From positions 2,281,465-2,345,464 of the forward strand of contig JBBMNZ010000003.1 of the NCBI GenBank assembly GCA_037954325.1: 64,000 nucleotides of DNA, in the 5' to 3' direction. Positions 49,085-61,752 of this stretch are shown here, piece after piece. This DNA comes from Fistularia commersonii (lineage: Eukaryota; Chordata; Actinopteri; Syngnathiformes; Fistulariidae). Each line of letters opens with the position of its first letter. Position 1 is the first letter of the stretch. The notes beneath the pieces were generated by a model, which was not told where the DNA came from, did not search any database, and saw nothing but the letters and a program-made list of their open reading frames with translations. The position numbers and the translations under genes are program-made.

Positions 49085-49809
49085 TCAAATAACATCAACA
49101 ATTTTTTTTTTTTTCATTTTTTTTAATTAAATTTATTTATTTATTTATTTATTTGTTTATTTATTTGTTTATTTATTTATTTTAATTTTTTGAATTTTTG
49201 AATTTTTTGAAACGCCCTTCTGATTTAGTAATTCCAATGCTCCGTGTCAGTAACTCGACAGTGAAAGGGCTCAACATCTTGTGTCAAAAAACCTTTTACA
49301 GGACTGTCTTAAAGTCCTTTATCTTCTATAATGCAATTAGAAATATTATAAATATTCGAATATTTTGAGATAGGATTTTCGAGTTTTCTTAAGATGTAAG
49401 CCATAATCAGCAATATTAAAATAATAAAAGGCTTGCAATATTTCAGTTGATTTGTAATGAATCCAGAATGTATGACATTTTTGTTTTTGTAATTGCATTA
49501 AAGAAGATAAAGAACTTTATCACAATATTCTAATTATCTGAAACAGTCCTGTATTTCCAGGCCATCGGATCACAAAGCATCTGATGAGCGGACGACAGAT
49601 TTAGAGAGAGGTAACTTCACATTTGGCATTTTGGATTCAGTTTGACATTTTGACTTGTTTCTTCAAATGACCAATTCAAATCCTTATTGTATTTATTTCA
49701 ACACGCTTAGAAAAAGTTGATGCTGCGGAAAGATCTTTTTAAATGACATTCTCGCGCGGTATAAGGGATAAAATGTAGTTGTTATTCTCAGCGTTTCCCT
49801 TTTGTGACT
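49085..49809 (+). repeat. Segmental duplication unit B (copy 1), containing repeat R copy 2
   Basis: A poly-T/TTTA tract, then GTCAGTAACTCGACAGTGAA, GCTCAACATCTTGTGTCAAA, the MITE at 49299-49551, then TTTCCAGGCCATCGGATCAC, ACGACAGATTTAGAGAGAGG and CTCGCGCGGTATAAGGG to GTGACTC. Matches 51022-51781 in order and orientation. Confidence 0.92.
49299..49551 (+). mobile_element. Tc1-like MITE, copy 5
   Basis: CAGGACTGTCTTAAAG at the left, AATTATCTGAAACAGTCCTG at the right, TA on both sides (49297-49298, 49552-49553). Confidence 0.92.
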
Positions 49810-50105
49810 CATATTCCAGATATTTTAAGGAGTATCAATGACCATCTGGTTCCACAATGAGGAACATAATCTTGAAATACTTTTGTATTTACCATCTCTT
49901 TCTATTATTTCTCTTGAATGGGATATGTAACTGACATAAAAACAAATATTTTTGTTTTCAAAAACAAGGCGGTGCATTTTTTTGTAGCGCTGAATTTGTC
50001 AACACTTTTCTTAGACCATACATAGATAACAATTATACTGGTAAATCAATTTATACCCAACTAACGATCCAAACCCTTATTTATTCGATGCATAATCTCG
50101 CAAAT
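49807..50105 (+). repeat. Segmental duplication unit A' (copy 2)
   Basis: Second copy of 48776-49074, joined directly to the end of unit B at the shared GTGACTCATATTCC junction. Confidence 0.93.
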
Positions 50106-51021
50106 TTGCGATATTTTCTGATATGTAGCCTTTAGTTGTGTTGTTTAGACCTAACTTTTTATTTTTAGTGTGTAAAGTTAATTTCAAAGAGTTTGTTGCT
50201 GCTGCTGCTGCTGCTGTTGTTGCAGAGAACGCTTAAATAGGATGTATCTGTCTGCCTCGATAGAATTGTGGACTCGGAGGGTGGAGAAAGATGTGGGATG
50301 GGTGACAGTTTCTTCCAGACCTGAACGTTGAGCGCAGATATTACTTTTTTTTTTTTTTCTTCAGAAACCTTGTCTGTGCATCTGTTCCGTCCCGCCTCGC
50401 TTCAAGGTCTGGAAACATTCTGCAACAATCCATGCAGCGGCTATGTTAGGTACTACGATTTTCACAACACGTTTAAATTCAATTAAATAACCCAGATGGA
50501 GGCGATGCCAGGGCGGCGCTTCATTACAAGCAGCACCGAGGAGGTTATTGATATACTGCGATGGCCTTGTGACAAGGTTTATGCTGTTGATACAAGACAG
50601 CCTGAATATTTTCTGGGATTCAACCAAATTCCTGCAGATCGCTTTCTTTTTTTTATCCTTTACGTCAACTGTATCGTGATGGACAGAATCCCTGATAGAT
50701 TTTCTCGTCTTTGTGTGTTTACAGGGTGGCCTTTTTCAAATATGCAAAATTGAATTCAGACATTTGTATTCAGCGTCTAATTCCTTCCGCTCATGCAGCA
50801 ATTATTGATTTGCGATCCTGCTTTGTTGACGGTACATGATTAAAAACCCTGGGTCCCCCTTCCGGGGATTTTTTTTTTTTCCATTTTTCAACAGCTGAAT
50901 TTTTTAAACTTCACCATGTTGAATAATATATTTGCAAAATGCTTGAAGGCAGTTTTTATATCCATTCATTGATCAAACCAAAGCTTATTGAAAAAAAAAA
51001 AAAAAAATGATCGTAAGAGGA
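50106..51021. other. Segment C, unique to one copy of the duplication
   Basis: 916 bp between A' and B' with no counterpart between A and B. It has a (CTG)n run at 50198-50222 and overlapping opposite frames at 50361-50753 without a recognisable domain. I see no terminal repeats marking it as a transposon. Confidence 0.6.
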
Positions 51022-51781
51022 AGGTCAGCAAACAGGATTGGTGACATCAAATATTTTTGATTTTTTTTTTAAAATGTATTTATTTTAATTTTTATTTATT
51101 TATTCATTTATTTATTTATTTGTTTGTTTATTTATTTATTTATTTTTGTTTTTTTGAATTTTTGTTTTTTTTTGAATTTTTTTGATTTTGCAACTCTAAG
51201 GCTCCGGGTCAGTAACTCGACAGTGAGAGAGCTCAACATCTTGTGTCAAACAACATTTATACAGGACTGTCTTTAAATTCTTTATCATCTATAATGCAAT
51301 AAAAAAATAAAAATATTCTAATATTTTGAGATAGGATATTCGAGTTTTCTTAAGATGTAAGCCATAATCAGCAATATTAAAATAATCAAAAGGCTTGCAA
51401 TATTTGGTTTGTAATGAATCCAGAATGTATGACATTTTTGTTTTTGTCATTCCATTAAAGAAGATAAAGAACTTTATCACAACATTCTAATTTTCTGAGA
51501 CAGTCCTGTATTTCCAGGCCATCGGATCACAATGCATCTGATTAGCGGACGACAGATTTAGAGAGAGGGAACTTCACATTTGGTATTTCGGATTCATTCT
51601 CGACATTTTGACTCGTTTTCTTCAAATGATCAATTCAAAAAGAATTTCCCTCCATATTGTATTTATTTCAACACGCTTATAAAAAGCCGATGCTGCGAAA
51701 ACATCTTTTTAAATGACATTCTCGCGCGGTATAAGGGCTAAAATGTAGTTGTTATTCTCAGCGTTTCCCTTTTGTGACTCA
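51022..51781 (+). repeat. Segmental duplication unit B' (copy 2), containing repeat R copy 3
   Basis: Starts GGTCAGCAAACAGGATTGG, runs through a TTTA-rich tract, the 51262 MITE and TTTCCAGGCCATCGGATCAC, and ends at GTGACTC. Retains the GCAAACAGGATYGRT start that copy 1 at 12601-13062 also has but unit B lacks. Confidence 0.92.
51262..51508 (+). mobile_element. Tc1-like MITE, copy 6
   Basis: CAGGACTGTCTTTAAA at the left, AATTTTCTGAGACAGTCCTG at the right, TA at 51260-51261 and 51509-51510. Confidence 0.92.
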
Positions 51782-52496
51782 CAGCGTCGCACCCCCTGCG
51801 CTATCTTGTCTGTTTTCTGGCTCCGACTCCCTCCACTATGACCAAACATGATTTTATCTCCCTGCGAGGAGAGATGTAATAAAACCGCTTGTAACAGCAC
51901 TTCAACTGGCTGTTTCGTCTGCTGTGGTTAAATAATGGTGTAGCTGTATTCAATGTTTGGCTAGAGCAAAGTCCCTTAGGCTACATATTATATTATAGTT
52001 TTTACTTCTCCTAAACCCCCACCCGGCAGCTGGACTCCCCGGTCCTCGTCTGGGAGGTGGACTGTGAATGAGCCCCATCTTGTGGAACTGTTTCAGAATT
52101 GTCAACAAATGTCGGGTTGCTATTAAGAAGCAGCATCGGGTTGAAGATAAGGAAAGAGCAGCGCCGTCCGGCATGGAAGACACATGCCAGGAGGAACTCT
52201 TTGTTTCCACTGGCGCAACAGAAATAGAAATACTCGGAGTGGACTCAAGTTTTACATTTATAGTTGCCAGCTTTGTGGAGTTTGTGCATCACGCACCACT
52301 GCTCCTTGGAGCTTAGATGCAGAATAAGCTGATGAAGCAAATTGTAGGCACCGCTGCCAAGTTGAATGTGTGTCAGCGCGGGGTATGAGTAATAACCAAA
52401 AATAATCGCAAACTTCCTTTTTTTTATTTATGTTCTGATTTGATTTACAAAAGAGCAACATTGAGTTTCTCCATCAACAAATTTGGTTCCGGTACA

Positions 52497-52529
<33 letters not shown>

Positions 52530-55500
52530 TCAAGTCAAGATCCATTCATTTTGGAAATCTTTGTGTTTATGATCTTGTGCATGAAAGGATCTCGCTCTGT
52601 GCAGGATTGATAGACATCGATCAATACGGAAGATATTGATAAAGTCCCAGCCTGGAGAGCCATTTTTATGAAGATTGTGCCGATCTGTTTTTCCGGCAGA
52701 CATGCAGCAGATTATCTTGCGAGAGATAGGTGGCTCTTCCAGCTTAAGCTCTTGCTAATGACAGCTGGGATTGGCTACAGACAGCTAACTGCTTGGGTGT
52801 TTCCATAATGGATGGAATTATAGAAATTTATCGTGACAATGTGACGATATTGCATCACGTCAGTTATTATACAGCATGTTTGTCCATTCACCAAATACCT
52901 CGACGATTCAAAAGGTGTAGAAAAAGATTTTTCCCGTGTGAGTAACAACATCGGTAAAGGAGAACTCGGGAATTAGCGTTAATTAGCTAATTGGCTACTT
53001 GGCGTTAAAACCATGGCCTGCAAAAACAGGATTAACAAAATGAAGAGTTTTATTCAGACAGTCATCTAAAATCATCCAATTTCAATAAGCCATTTGCACG
53101 GTCACTTTATGTTCTTTCTTTTTTTAATTCTATCTCAAACACTATCCAAGTGCATTAAAAAAATAAAAAAGACAGAGTGATTATGTTTGGTTTTCCAGTA
53201 GATGCAAGAAAGGTTTAAATATAAACAGCCGAACTTAGCTATAACCGAAAGAGAAAAGAAAATGCATTTTAAATTATTGATTCCAGACAACAAATGTACT
53301 TATTATTTAATGTGGCATAAAATGATGAGTAGATTATCATTAAAGCTCAAATGCAACAACAAACCGGTTCAAATTCGAATCAATCAAATAATGTTTATCA
53401 AACATTCACTGCATAATAACGTGTTCCAGCAAAACATGCCGTCATTTATAAATGTACTTTTCTTCTGTAATAACAATTATTTTCAATGAAAATAATCTTT
53501 TAATAATCTTTCTTTTCTTCCCACCCTCTTTTTGAAACACAAAAGCGATCATGACTGATACCGCAAGTGACCATATCAAAGTGTTTGAAACTAAAAGATT
53601 CAGATTATGCAGAGATAAAATTTTGTATGAATATAATATCTTGAATTTATATTTTCTCTGTTATTATACAATTTTCTGATATCATTTATAGGGTTAACAT
53701 TTCATTTCTTTAGTGAAACAGCAAAGTATTATAATCGCGGTTGTGGAATCACAGTTAATATTTTTGCCAGTTTGGCAAAAGATCATGCATTAACTGTGAA
53801 GCGACGTCAAAAATTGGCCTCCAAAAATATTTGTGCCCTCAAACACACATAGCTGGAGTTCATTTCTGCTCTGAAAAATAATCTCAGTCACTCAGCTTGT
53901 TTAAAAATAAAATAAAAATACCTATGATATCTTAAGTGATGGGGAAAATTGCTCACTGATTAAATGTAGCATATGAGCAATAAACATTATCACGCGGCTG
54001 CTAATGAAATGCCAGCTGTCACTGAAATGCAGGGATGGGATTTTAATTGGGCTGCAAATGTTGATATAAATACAATCGACTGACGAGCATCAAGCAGCGA
54101 CACTAAAACATCTTTGGATAAGAAATGTGTATCCGTGTTAACGTATAATACCTATATTGCTAATTAATTCAATCTTGTTTAAGATCACATATGGACAAAG
54201 AAAACTGTTATTTCTCGCCCCGTGCTAAAATGTATTTACCGCACCTTTCGGCATCAAAATGCGGAAATACAACGTACCTTTTTTGGTAGGTTGTGTGTCT
54301 GTGTGTGCACGTTCACGTGCATGCAAGGTGCGTTATCATTGATGTGATGTGGAGCAGCTTAGAAAATAAGTAACCTTAAGGCCTTTTTGTTTCTTTCAAA
54401 AGATTTTATAAGTCTATATAAGCTGTCGATAACCTTCACGGTTCTGTTGTGAGCGATGCAATAATGAAGGCATCACTCTCACATTTTCTAAGTTACTGCT
54501 CTGGATACGTTTTTAGTGTCAAATCAATTGAATAAATGCATCAGAACACTATTTTAGAGATTGTGACATTTAGTTATGTAACGTATGTGACATCCATCAT
54601 CCAAAGATGGGGAGCTTGTAATATCTGACATACCATGTTTAACAATATTTACGATAATATTAGTGGTCAGCTGAGACTCTTACCCATGCATTTACGTGCA
54701 GGAGCAAGACAAATTTAGACTAAAGCTATAATAGAACAAAGAAACTTTGAATATAATTCAAAATTTTCCTCGCAAAACTGTAGTTTTCCCTTCGCTTGTA
54801 TGCAAAGAAGAAGAGGTACTTCAAATAAACTTAACCTATGGCTTGGAATGGATTAAAACCTAATATATTAGCCAGCAGGGAAGCTTTTACGCTTGAGGGT
54901 AAAGACATAAATGTGAAATTGCTATTTTGGCAAACATACTGACGGACAAGTTGTCGTTTATGTCCCTTTGCATTACATGTATGCAGGGAAAGCGCAGGAT
55001 GCAGTTGTTGCCAAACTGCCGTCCCATAGAAGTATATCCTTCTGCTTTTATGATTGCTCTACGACGTGCGCTTACTTTTATTATTTTTACCGCTCTATCA
55101 GCAGCAACGACTGAGGCCGGTGTGTCGAGAAATGTATTTAGGAACGCGCCAACGGAGAAAAGAGTAGATATGCGGTCCCAGGCAATATACGCTAGGCCTT
55201 TTTTAGCACTTACTCGACAGAATTTAGCAGCACCATAATAAGAGAAGTGATCCAACTTTGCTTTGTGTGCAAATGTGGAGACCTTTTTATTGATGCTTTA
55301 TGAAATTATAAAGAACAATCTGCTATTGGTTATGATGTGAATTGTAAGCATGCAGTTAAAATGGATAAATCTGAGTAGCATTCGATGCATTTGTTTCTGA
55401 AGGTATTTAGTATCAGCTACTGAAATTAAAGTGGCCTATTTAGCGAGAATGAATTTTAGCTATTCGGATAGCTCGATAAAAAAAAAAAACAGAGACAGCG

Positions 55501-56012
55501 TTGGCGTTCGTAAAGCGCGGAGTCCAAAAACCTTTCGTCAAAGGTAAGCGTTCAATTGTTGGGACAAAGCGACAATTAGCTGCCATATACGTTTGGAGAA
55601 AATTCAACCATAGGAATATTGTTTTGCTCCAAACTGCATAATATGTGAAAATTAGCGGGTCCTAGTTAGTAAGTCAGCACTGTTCATTCAGATATATTCC
55701 AACTCACCAACACAAGTCTTAAGAAATGATAAAAAAAAAAAATGAAGAAAATGCCCGTGCCCAGTCCGATAAAAGTGGTGGTGAAAACTTGCGTGAGGTG
55801 ATGTTGGAAATATTTGAACCGAGCATGGAAATTAATCATTCTTGCATCCCAACAAAAAAAAAAAGGTTCCTGGTTCAATTCTGGCCGCCGCCCTGCTACG
55901 TAGGCTTTGCTTGCTCTCCTCATGTCTGCATGCTTCTCTTTTGGTTGTCTGGTTTCCTCAGATAGTGAAAAAAACATGCAATAGGTTTATTAAAGACTCT
56001 AGAACTGTGGAA
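51782..56012. other. Unique sequence, nothing recognised
   Basis: Frames at 52068-52316, 53202-53489, 54887-55255 and 55684-55977 lack recognisable domains, and two of them overlap opposite-strand frames. Poly-T at 52497-52524. Confidence 0.4.
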
Positions 56013-56310
56013 GAGAGAGTTAATGGTTGTGTTTCTGCAACTAGGCCAGGGGATCACCTGGCAACCGGTCCAATAGGCAGCTGCAACTGGCTTCAGCTCC
56101 ACTGCGATGTTAAGTGCAGGAAAAGCGGCACAGATAACGCATGAATGGAAGAAACTATAGGAAAAGTGAGGATGATAATTACATCTCACAGCACAATGGA
56201 CCCTTGGGTGAATCGGTGTGGAGTTTGTTCTCCTCTGGTTTCCTCCCTCCATCCAAAAACATGCAGGAGGTTCGTCCAGGATGTGTCCTGCCTGTCCCCG
56301 TATAAAACCT
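56013..56310 (+). repeat. Two degenerate fragments of a teleost interspersed repeat
   Basis: First fragment: TCACCTGGCAACCGGTCCAA, ACTGGCTTCAGCTCCACTG and AAAAGCGGCACAGATAACGC. Second: GGAGTTTGTTCTCCTCTGGT, TTCCTCC...CCAAAAACATGCAGG and TCCAGGATGTGTCCTGCCTG. Both correspond to parts of the common fish repeat with GGCGACC-GTCCAGGGTGTACC-type text, in rearranged order, so two copies or a rearrangement. Confidence 0.6.
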
Positions 56311-56337
56311 TAGATAGTCTGTGGAATTTCTGCATAA

Positions 56338-56340
56338 TAA

Positions 56341-56372
<32 letters not shown>

Positions 56373-56520
56373 ACTAATAATGATGACATAGACTATCATT
56401 ATTATTATTATTATTAATAATATTAATATTAGCAGCAGCAGCAGCAACAACAACAACAACCCCAACAACAATAATAATAATAATGATAATAATAATAATA
56501 ATAATAATGTTTATTATTAT
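56338..56520. repeat. Mixed simple repeats (AAAT, ATT, AGC, AAC, AAT)
   Basis: (AAAT)n at 56338-56368, (ATT)n at 56397-56415, (AGC)n and (AAC)n at 56431-56460, then AAT runs to 56508. Confidence 0.95.
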
Positions 56521-57889
56521 TATTAGTAGTATCAACATTATTGCTGTTATTATTGTTATTGAGGCACTATATAATAATGATCAATTATTAATTCTAATGA
56601 TCATAAATACAAATATTAATATAAGTATGATTACATCAATAATTGAGAACCTCTCTAAACAAATTTTAACTGATTCAATCCCAATTCAACCCTGACAGAT
56701 TTAACAAATGCCAAATACAATGTGCTCCAATTTCCTTTTTTGTCTTTTAACAATATGTAGCTCCATAAAGCATCCTTTGGGAGATGATTCACTCAATTGA
56801 AATCAGAATCAGGAAGGAACTCCTTTGAATGGACATATTTCCAGTTTGTTCTGCGAAACAGTAAATATAGCACTGTTGGGAGTCTTAAAAGGATGCAACT
56901 AAAATAAAACACCTAAAAATAACCACAGTAGATGACAAAAAATTAAACAGGAATAATGAATGAAGGAATAGGAAATTGCAGATTCATTAATTGACAAAGA
57001 ATGCTCATATTTTGATGTTAAAATCTCAACGCTCACTGTGATAAATTCAGCGGAAGTAGTCATTTTAATTTGATCCCTTAAATTATTTAAGAAAAAATGC
57101 ACACTCATATCTTTAACTGTATATAGGCAGCTTTCTTAAAATGCACTTTCTAATTCACTTCAAGCAGCGACCCATTTTTTCTTTTTTAAAGATGTCAATA
57201 AATAAATAAATAGATGAAAAACCCAGAGGCAGAAGAAGTGGAAAAGCCCCAAGGAAATAGAAAATGTTCCAGACCACGTAAACACACGAGAGACTTTCAG
57301 TCCACTTAGGTCTAATTTGCAATATTTCATGAAATCAACATGAAACATGTGGGGATAACGAGGTGCCGCTTCATAAACATTTCCACAATTCCACTCACGA
57401 ATGCAGCTTGCATCCTCCTCACGATAAAATATATCCTTAGCATTTCTTCCAGTGTACTTCTATTTCTATTTCAATCAATATAGTTTGCGATCACTGCAAG
57501 TTTCACACATGATCCTCAACACGACGCCATTCATGATCGGCTGTTGGAATTAAGGCTTAACACAAACATGTCACAAATATGCCAATTCCCAAACCAGCGG
57601 CAATAAATCTATAGCGTGGGGTCATAAAAGGGCAAAAACTTCCGGATGCAAGAGACAGCAAAATGTCATTTTGGTCTATAAACTCAAAGATACTTTGAAT
57701 TTTTGGAAGCATCAATTAGGAAGAAAAAAAAGGTTGAGCGTAAAGTTTAAATGTGTGAGTTTTATCAAAGTCATGGCACTGAAAAATGAAAAAGTGCCAT
57801 CATTCATGCTGATATTCTCCTCCCTGCTGTGTTAAATTATGGTTGAGTCATGAATTGAGCCGCACCATCGGGCATCGGTATTAGTCAGC
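56521..57889. other. Unique sequence, nothing recognised
   Basis: AT-rich intergenic DNA without recognisable features. Confidence 0.45.
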
Positions 57890-58479
57890 ATGAGCACATT
57901 ACAAATGATCGGAACTTGGTCAGAATGCAAAACGTTATTTCTACTGATTCCCTTATCGAGACAAAATCAGATTCGTGAGCGTGCGCGTGCACTGTATATG
58001 TGTCGGGTGTGTGATGTGTCTAGTGCAGCAGTTAGATGGAAGGTGCTTGCCGCTGGAGAAGCAAGTTCTCCATCAGCAAGACTCCCGCCCGGCCTCCTGG
58101 TGATGCATGCGATAACTGGGGCTTTGCGGCCCTGGTCTAACTTGGCAGGAGATCTGGGAGCAGCATTGAGCCCTGGATGGAGTTCGCAGGATGCGCCCTG
58201 GCAGCCATCAACCTCTGTCCCACTGCCTTATGGGTTGGTCTGGGTGGACTGAAGGCTGAGGGAGCACAGACCGGCAGAAGAGCATCATGCTGGTGGCCCA
58301 CGATAAGGGGTGTTCCTGAAAACTGGATCTTCAGCAACTGCTAGAGCGCCAGTTGTCTTGGGCCCTCCTGGGTAATGCCCTCCTGCAGAGAAGGAGTGCA
58401 GCTGGGACTCTAAATAGTAAATAATAAATAGAGGCAGGGTTCCAGCTTCTTTTGGAAACCCAACAGGAGGACAGCATCA
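57890..58479. other. GC-richer segment before the LINE remnant
   Basis: 58020-58420 is markedly less AT-rich than its surroundings and non-repetitive within the window. It may be an upstream part of the same retroposon as 58480-59440, but I recognise no endonuclease motif. Confidence 0.35.
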
Positions 58480-59440
58480 GAATGGTGTGGGACTGGCCAT
58501 AAAAACATACTTCTACCAAGACTCCCAGAAACAACAATTGGCACAAGTCAAAGGCTTTTGTCACTGTGGATCCCCTCCCCGGCAGGTGCCTCAGTGTTGG
58601 AGGAGCTACCCGACCACCCCACTGTCGAAGATCTCGATCCATGGCATTTCACTGCTTTCGGTTGCCGGCAAAGTTCTGGCCAAAATCGTGCTGCACAGAC
58701 CGGTGGGTAACATCTCAACTGCTGCCTGAACAGTGTGGATTCAGAGGGAACAGAAACACTGTGGTCTTTATAGCGAGGCAACTTCAGGTGCAGAGAACAA
58801 AACCAAGAACTCTCCATGGCTTTCATTGACCCGTCAAAGCCTTTCAGCACCATCAACAGGGAGGTCCTGTGGAGTATCCTCCTGAAATTTGGCTGCCCAA
58901 GATAATTTGTTATTCTCCTCCAACAGCTCCACATTGGGATGGTGGCACATGGCACGGCTGGAGGCCAGGAATCTGAACCGTAAGACACATGAAGCTGCTC
59001 GAGGTCTTTCAGATGCGAGGCCTGCAGTTCCTCCTGGGTATATCCTGGAAGGACCGAGTCCCCTAACAGAAATACTTCGCGAGACCAACTGTGTCGGTAC
59101 TGAGGCCACGGTCGACCGGTGCCGACTCCCTCCGCCTGGGTCGACCATCTCCACGGTATGCCCGAAGATCGCCTGCCACGGAAAGTTCTCTCCAGCCAAT
59201 TACATATCGGCTGCCACTCAGCAGGTTGCCTGAGTAAAGGAAACGAAGACCAACTGAAAATCCTGATGAGGAAATGCAGCCTGAAGCCGATCCGGCTGCA
59301 AGACGCCGCCACCCGGCGCTTCACCTGGCGGAGGTTCAGCCAACAAGGAGTGCACAAACTCGAGAAGGACCAAAGTGGTTGACAGAAGAAGAAACACATA
59401 AGGAGACATGAAGCCGGAGGCGGGACTGTCATCATCGGAC
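58480..59440 (+). pseudogene. Non-LTR retrotransposon (LINE) ORF2 remnant with deleted RT core
   Basis: Seen: ISLLSVAGKVLAKIVL from about 58646 (an RT fingers-domain block); after a frameshift near 58722, LLPEQCGFRGNRNTVVF; after another shift, FIDPSKPFSTINREVLW from 58827 to the CPR block ending at 58899, where a stop follows. About 58980 the text jumps to C-terminal sequence: LLEVFQMRGLQFLLGISWKD, then HGMPEDRLPRKVLSSQLH from 59149, and FTWRRFSQQGVHKLEKDQ to 59376. The Y/F-A-D-D catalytic box and most of the palm domain are missing, so an internal deletion joins the two ends. Stops and shifts occur in all frames. Clade not resolved. Confidence 0.85.
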
Positions 59441-61439
59441 AACCAAGAGAGTAAATGTGTGTCTCACACCCATGAGAGGGGGAGTTGGTGATTATCTCTT
59501 TAAATTTGCATATTCTTAGATGATGCCTGGCGTGTCTTGAGTTGAACGAACTACCTCTACTACTTCTTCAGTGGATTTGCTGAAGGATTGTTTATTGTTT
59601 TTAAACCGCCAAGAAGTTTTTCTTCCAGTTTACTTAGTTTGCGCTTGATTGTGGGAACAAGATCTTATGGGCTTGTAATTTTGGGGGCATCTTGTTTTGA
59701 ATGTCAAATATTGCACCCGCAACCTTTTGACCGACACAAAACACGGGTCCAATTCATGTCACTGATGTAGAAGCATACATGTGATCCAGTCACAGGTTAA
59801 TTTAAATGTATTATTTATTTACATCTATGTGATTCACTGACCGACCCCATCTCTTCCAACCAACTAGAGTCCAACCCTGCTGCCCAGAAGAAGATATCAA
59901 TCCATGACCTGGATAACGAAATAACTTGGCTTGGAAGTGGATAAAAATTCACATGCTGATCCACGGATATTTCCAGAAGCATTCACGCAGCGTTTCTAAT
60001 ATTCAAAGTATACTTAATGAATACAGTTTTTGTTTGCTACGGGGAATAAGTCCTGTTTTTTGGGGGTAATGCATGCGTGTTAACACAATCCGAATAAGAA
60101 TGTTTAGGCTTCAAGGACGTGTTCCCCGTTTTTGTACGGAAGTACAATAATTAGGTTCGGAGTGCCGCCAATTGGCAGGTGACCTGCATGGAACAGTTTG
60201 CTTGAATGCATCGCGTATTTGCACAGCCAAGGGGAAATTTCTCTCTCAGTCAGTGAAGTTTTATTTATTTTTTTGTTGCTTGTCTTCCACATAATGAAAG
60301 AAATGATGCATTATAACACCCCTGTAAACACATTTGAATTTGAGATGTCATCTGCATACATATTGCGGCGCTGTAATATTATCAAGGTTGAAGTCACGTC
60401 ATAGGATACGCTTTGAGAGTTAAACCGCAAAGATAAATAGAAGAACTCTGTCGAGTGTGTGTGAGCAGAGCGAGGACATGCAGGGGTAATAATCTCACAG
60501 CTCATTCTCTATGCCTGCAAAGGAAAACAGCATAAACAGGGAGCAGTAGATTCCTTGTAGAGAACTGACTGGATGAGTGAACATCGCTTGACACTTTAAA
60601 TATCGTTTATGAATCAGAATCAGAGCATATTTTTTAATTAAGGACATTACAAAGAGCTGGAAGTGAAATGTCCAAGTGCTTAAGATTTCTGGCTAAATGT
60701 TGTTAAGAATCTTAATATGGATTTTCATCATTTGGTGCGCGTGCAGATTTTCCACTGCCCTTCAGGTTGGACACACCCTGAATATTCATGGAATTGGAAA
60801 ATCAATGTTTGATCTATTGACTACTTTTTGTTATGCCGTGCCCTCTGGATGTACCTTTAAAACAAACCTCCAGGAAGTTTTACACATGTTAACGTTGAAA
60901 TAGCAAACAGTTTTTCATTTACTGTCTGTCTTGTCTTGTGGTACGATCTTTCGATGCATCATAATATATGCAATAAATAAAATAAATGATCCAGGGGGAT
61001 TTGGTGACTGCAAAAAACTTTGGAGAAGATGTCAGAAAAATAGATTTCTGGCATAATCAAATACATGTCAATGAGTGTGTTCATACTTTCCAGTACAATT
61101 GAGGCTTTTTAAGAAAATATTGTATTTTTACCTTGTTTTTAAGGGGTTTTATTTCAAAGAATTACATTTTTTTTCTTTGTCCTCTCATACTCATACATGC
61201 AAAGTGTTAAGAGCAAATGATCTTTGTGTTTCGGCACAATATAAATTGTCGAGTGTTTTCATATAATATTCCATCTCGAGTGCCTATTTATTTACTATTT
61301 TTCCACAATGTCAAGTAATAATTTACTCTTGTTTTCAAAAGCGGCAATACATTTCAAATATCCTATCTCCTATTTTCTATTTCAATTCAGATCATTTATG
61401 GTCACAAAGAAATTTTGTATTCAAAAAAGACAAGGCCTG
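59441..61439. other. Unique sequence, nothing recognised
   Basis: Short frames only; no repeat recognised. Confidence 0.45.
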
Positions 61440-61676
61440 TTTTGTTTTCTTGGAATATTTTCAATCAATATTGACTTTAGAAACTCCTTATTTTTTCCTT
61501 TGTTTAAGTTTGTATGGATGATTACATACAAAATAACGTCGGTGTATATATATATATATGATTCATTAATTGCTTTAAAAATCTAAATATTTAAAATGCA
61601 ATCTCCATCTAGTTGGGTTTGCACATAGAAATTAAATAAGAAATGTCGCCCACCAGCCGAAATAATTGTCCACCCC
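61440..61676 (+). mobile_element. hAT-like element fragment, relative of 31985-32273
   Basis: GGAATATTTTCAATCAATAT, TTGAC and AAATTAAATAAGAAATG followed by TCGCCCACC, then ATTGTCCACCCCTG at the end. Order matches the 31985 copy; the left tip is not found. A (TA)n run at 61545-61558 lies inside. Confidence 0.5.
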
Positions 61677-61707
61677 TGATTAAAGTTATTCCAGGGGAAA
61701 TTAAAAA

Positions 61708-61713
<6 letters not shown>

Positions 61714-61747
<34 letters not shown>
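61714..61747. repeat. (TA)n tract
   Basis: About 16 TA units after an A run. Confidence 0.95.

Positions 61748-61752
<5 letters not shown>

Noticed and set aside
54887..55255. Overlapping 122- and 103-codon frames on opposite strands
   Set aside because: Mutually antisense, no family resemblance; probably a local scarcity of stops.
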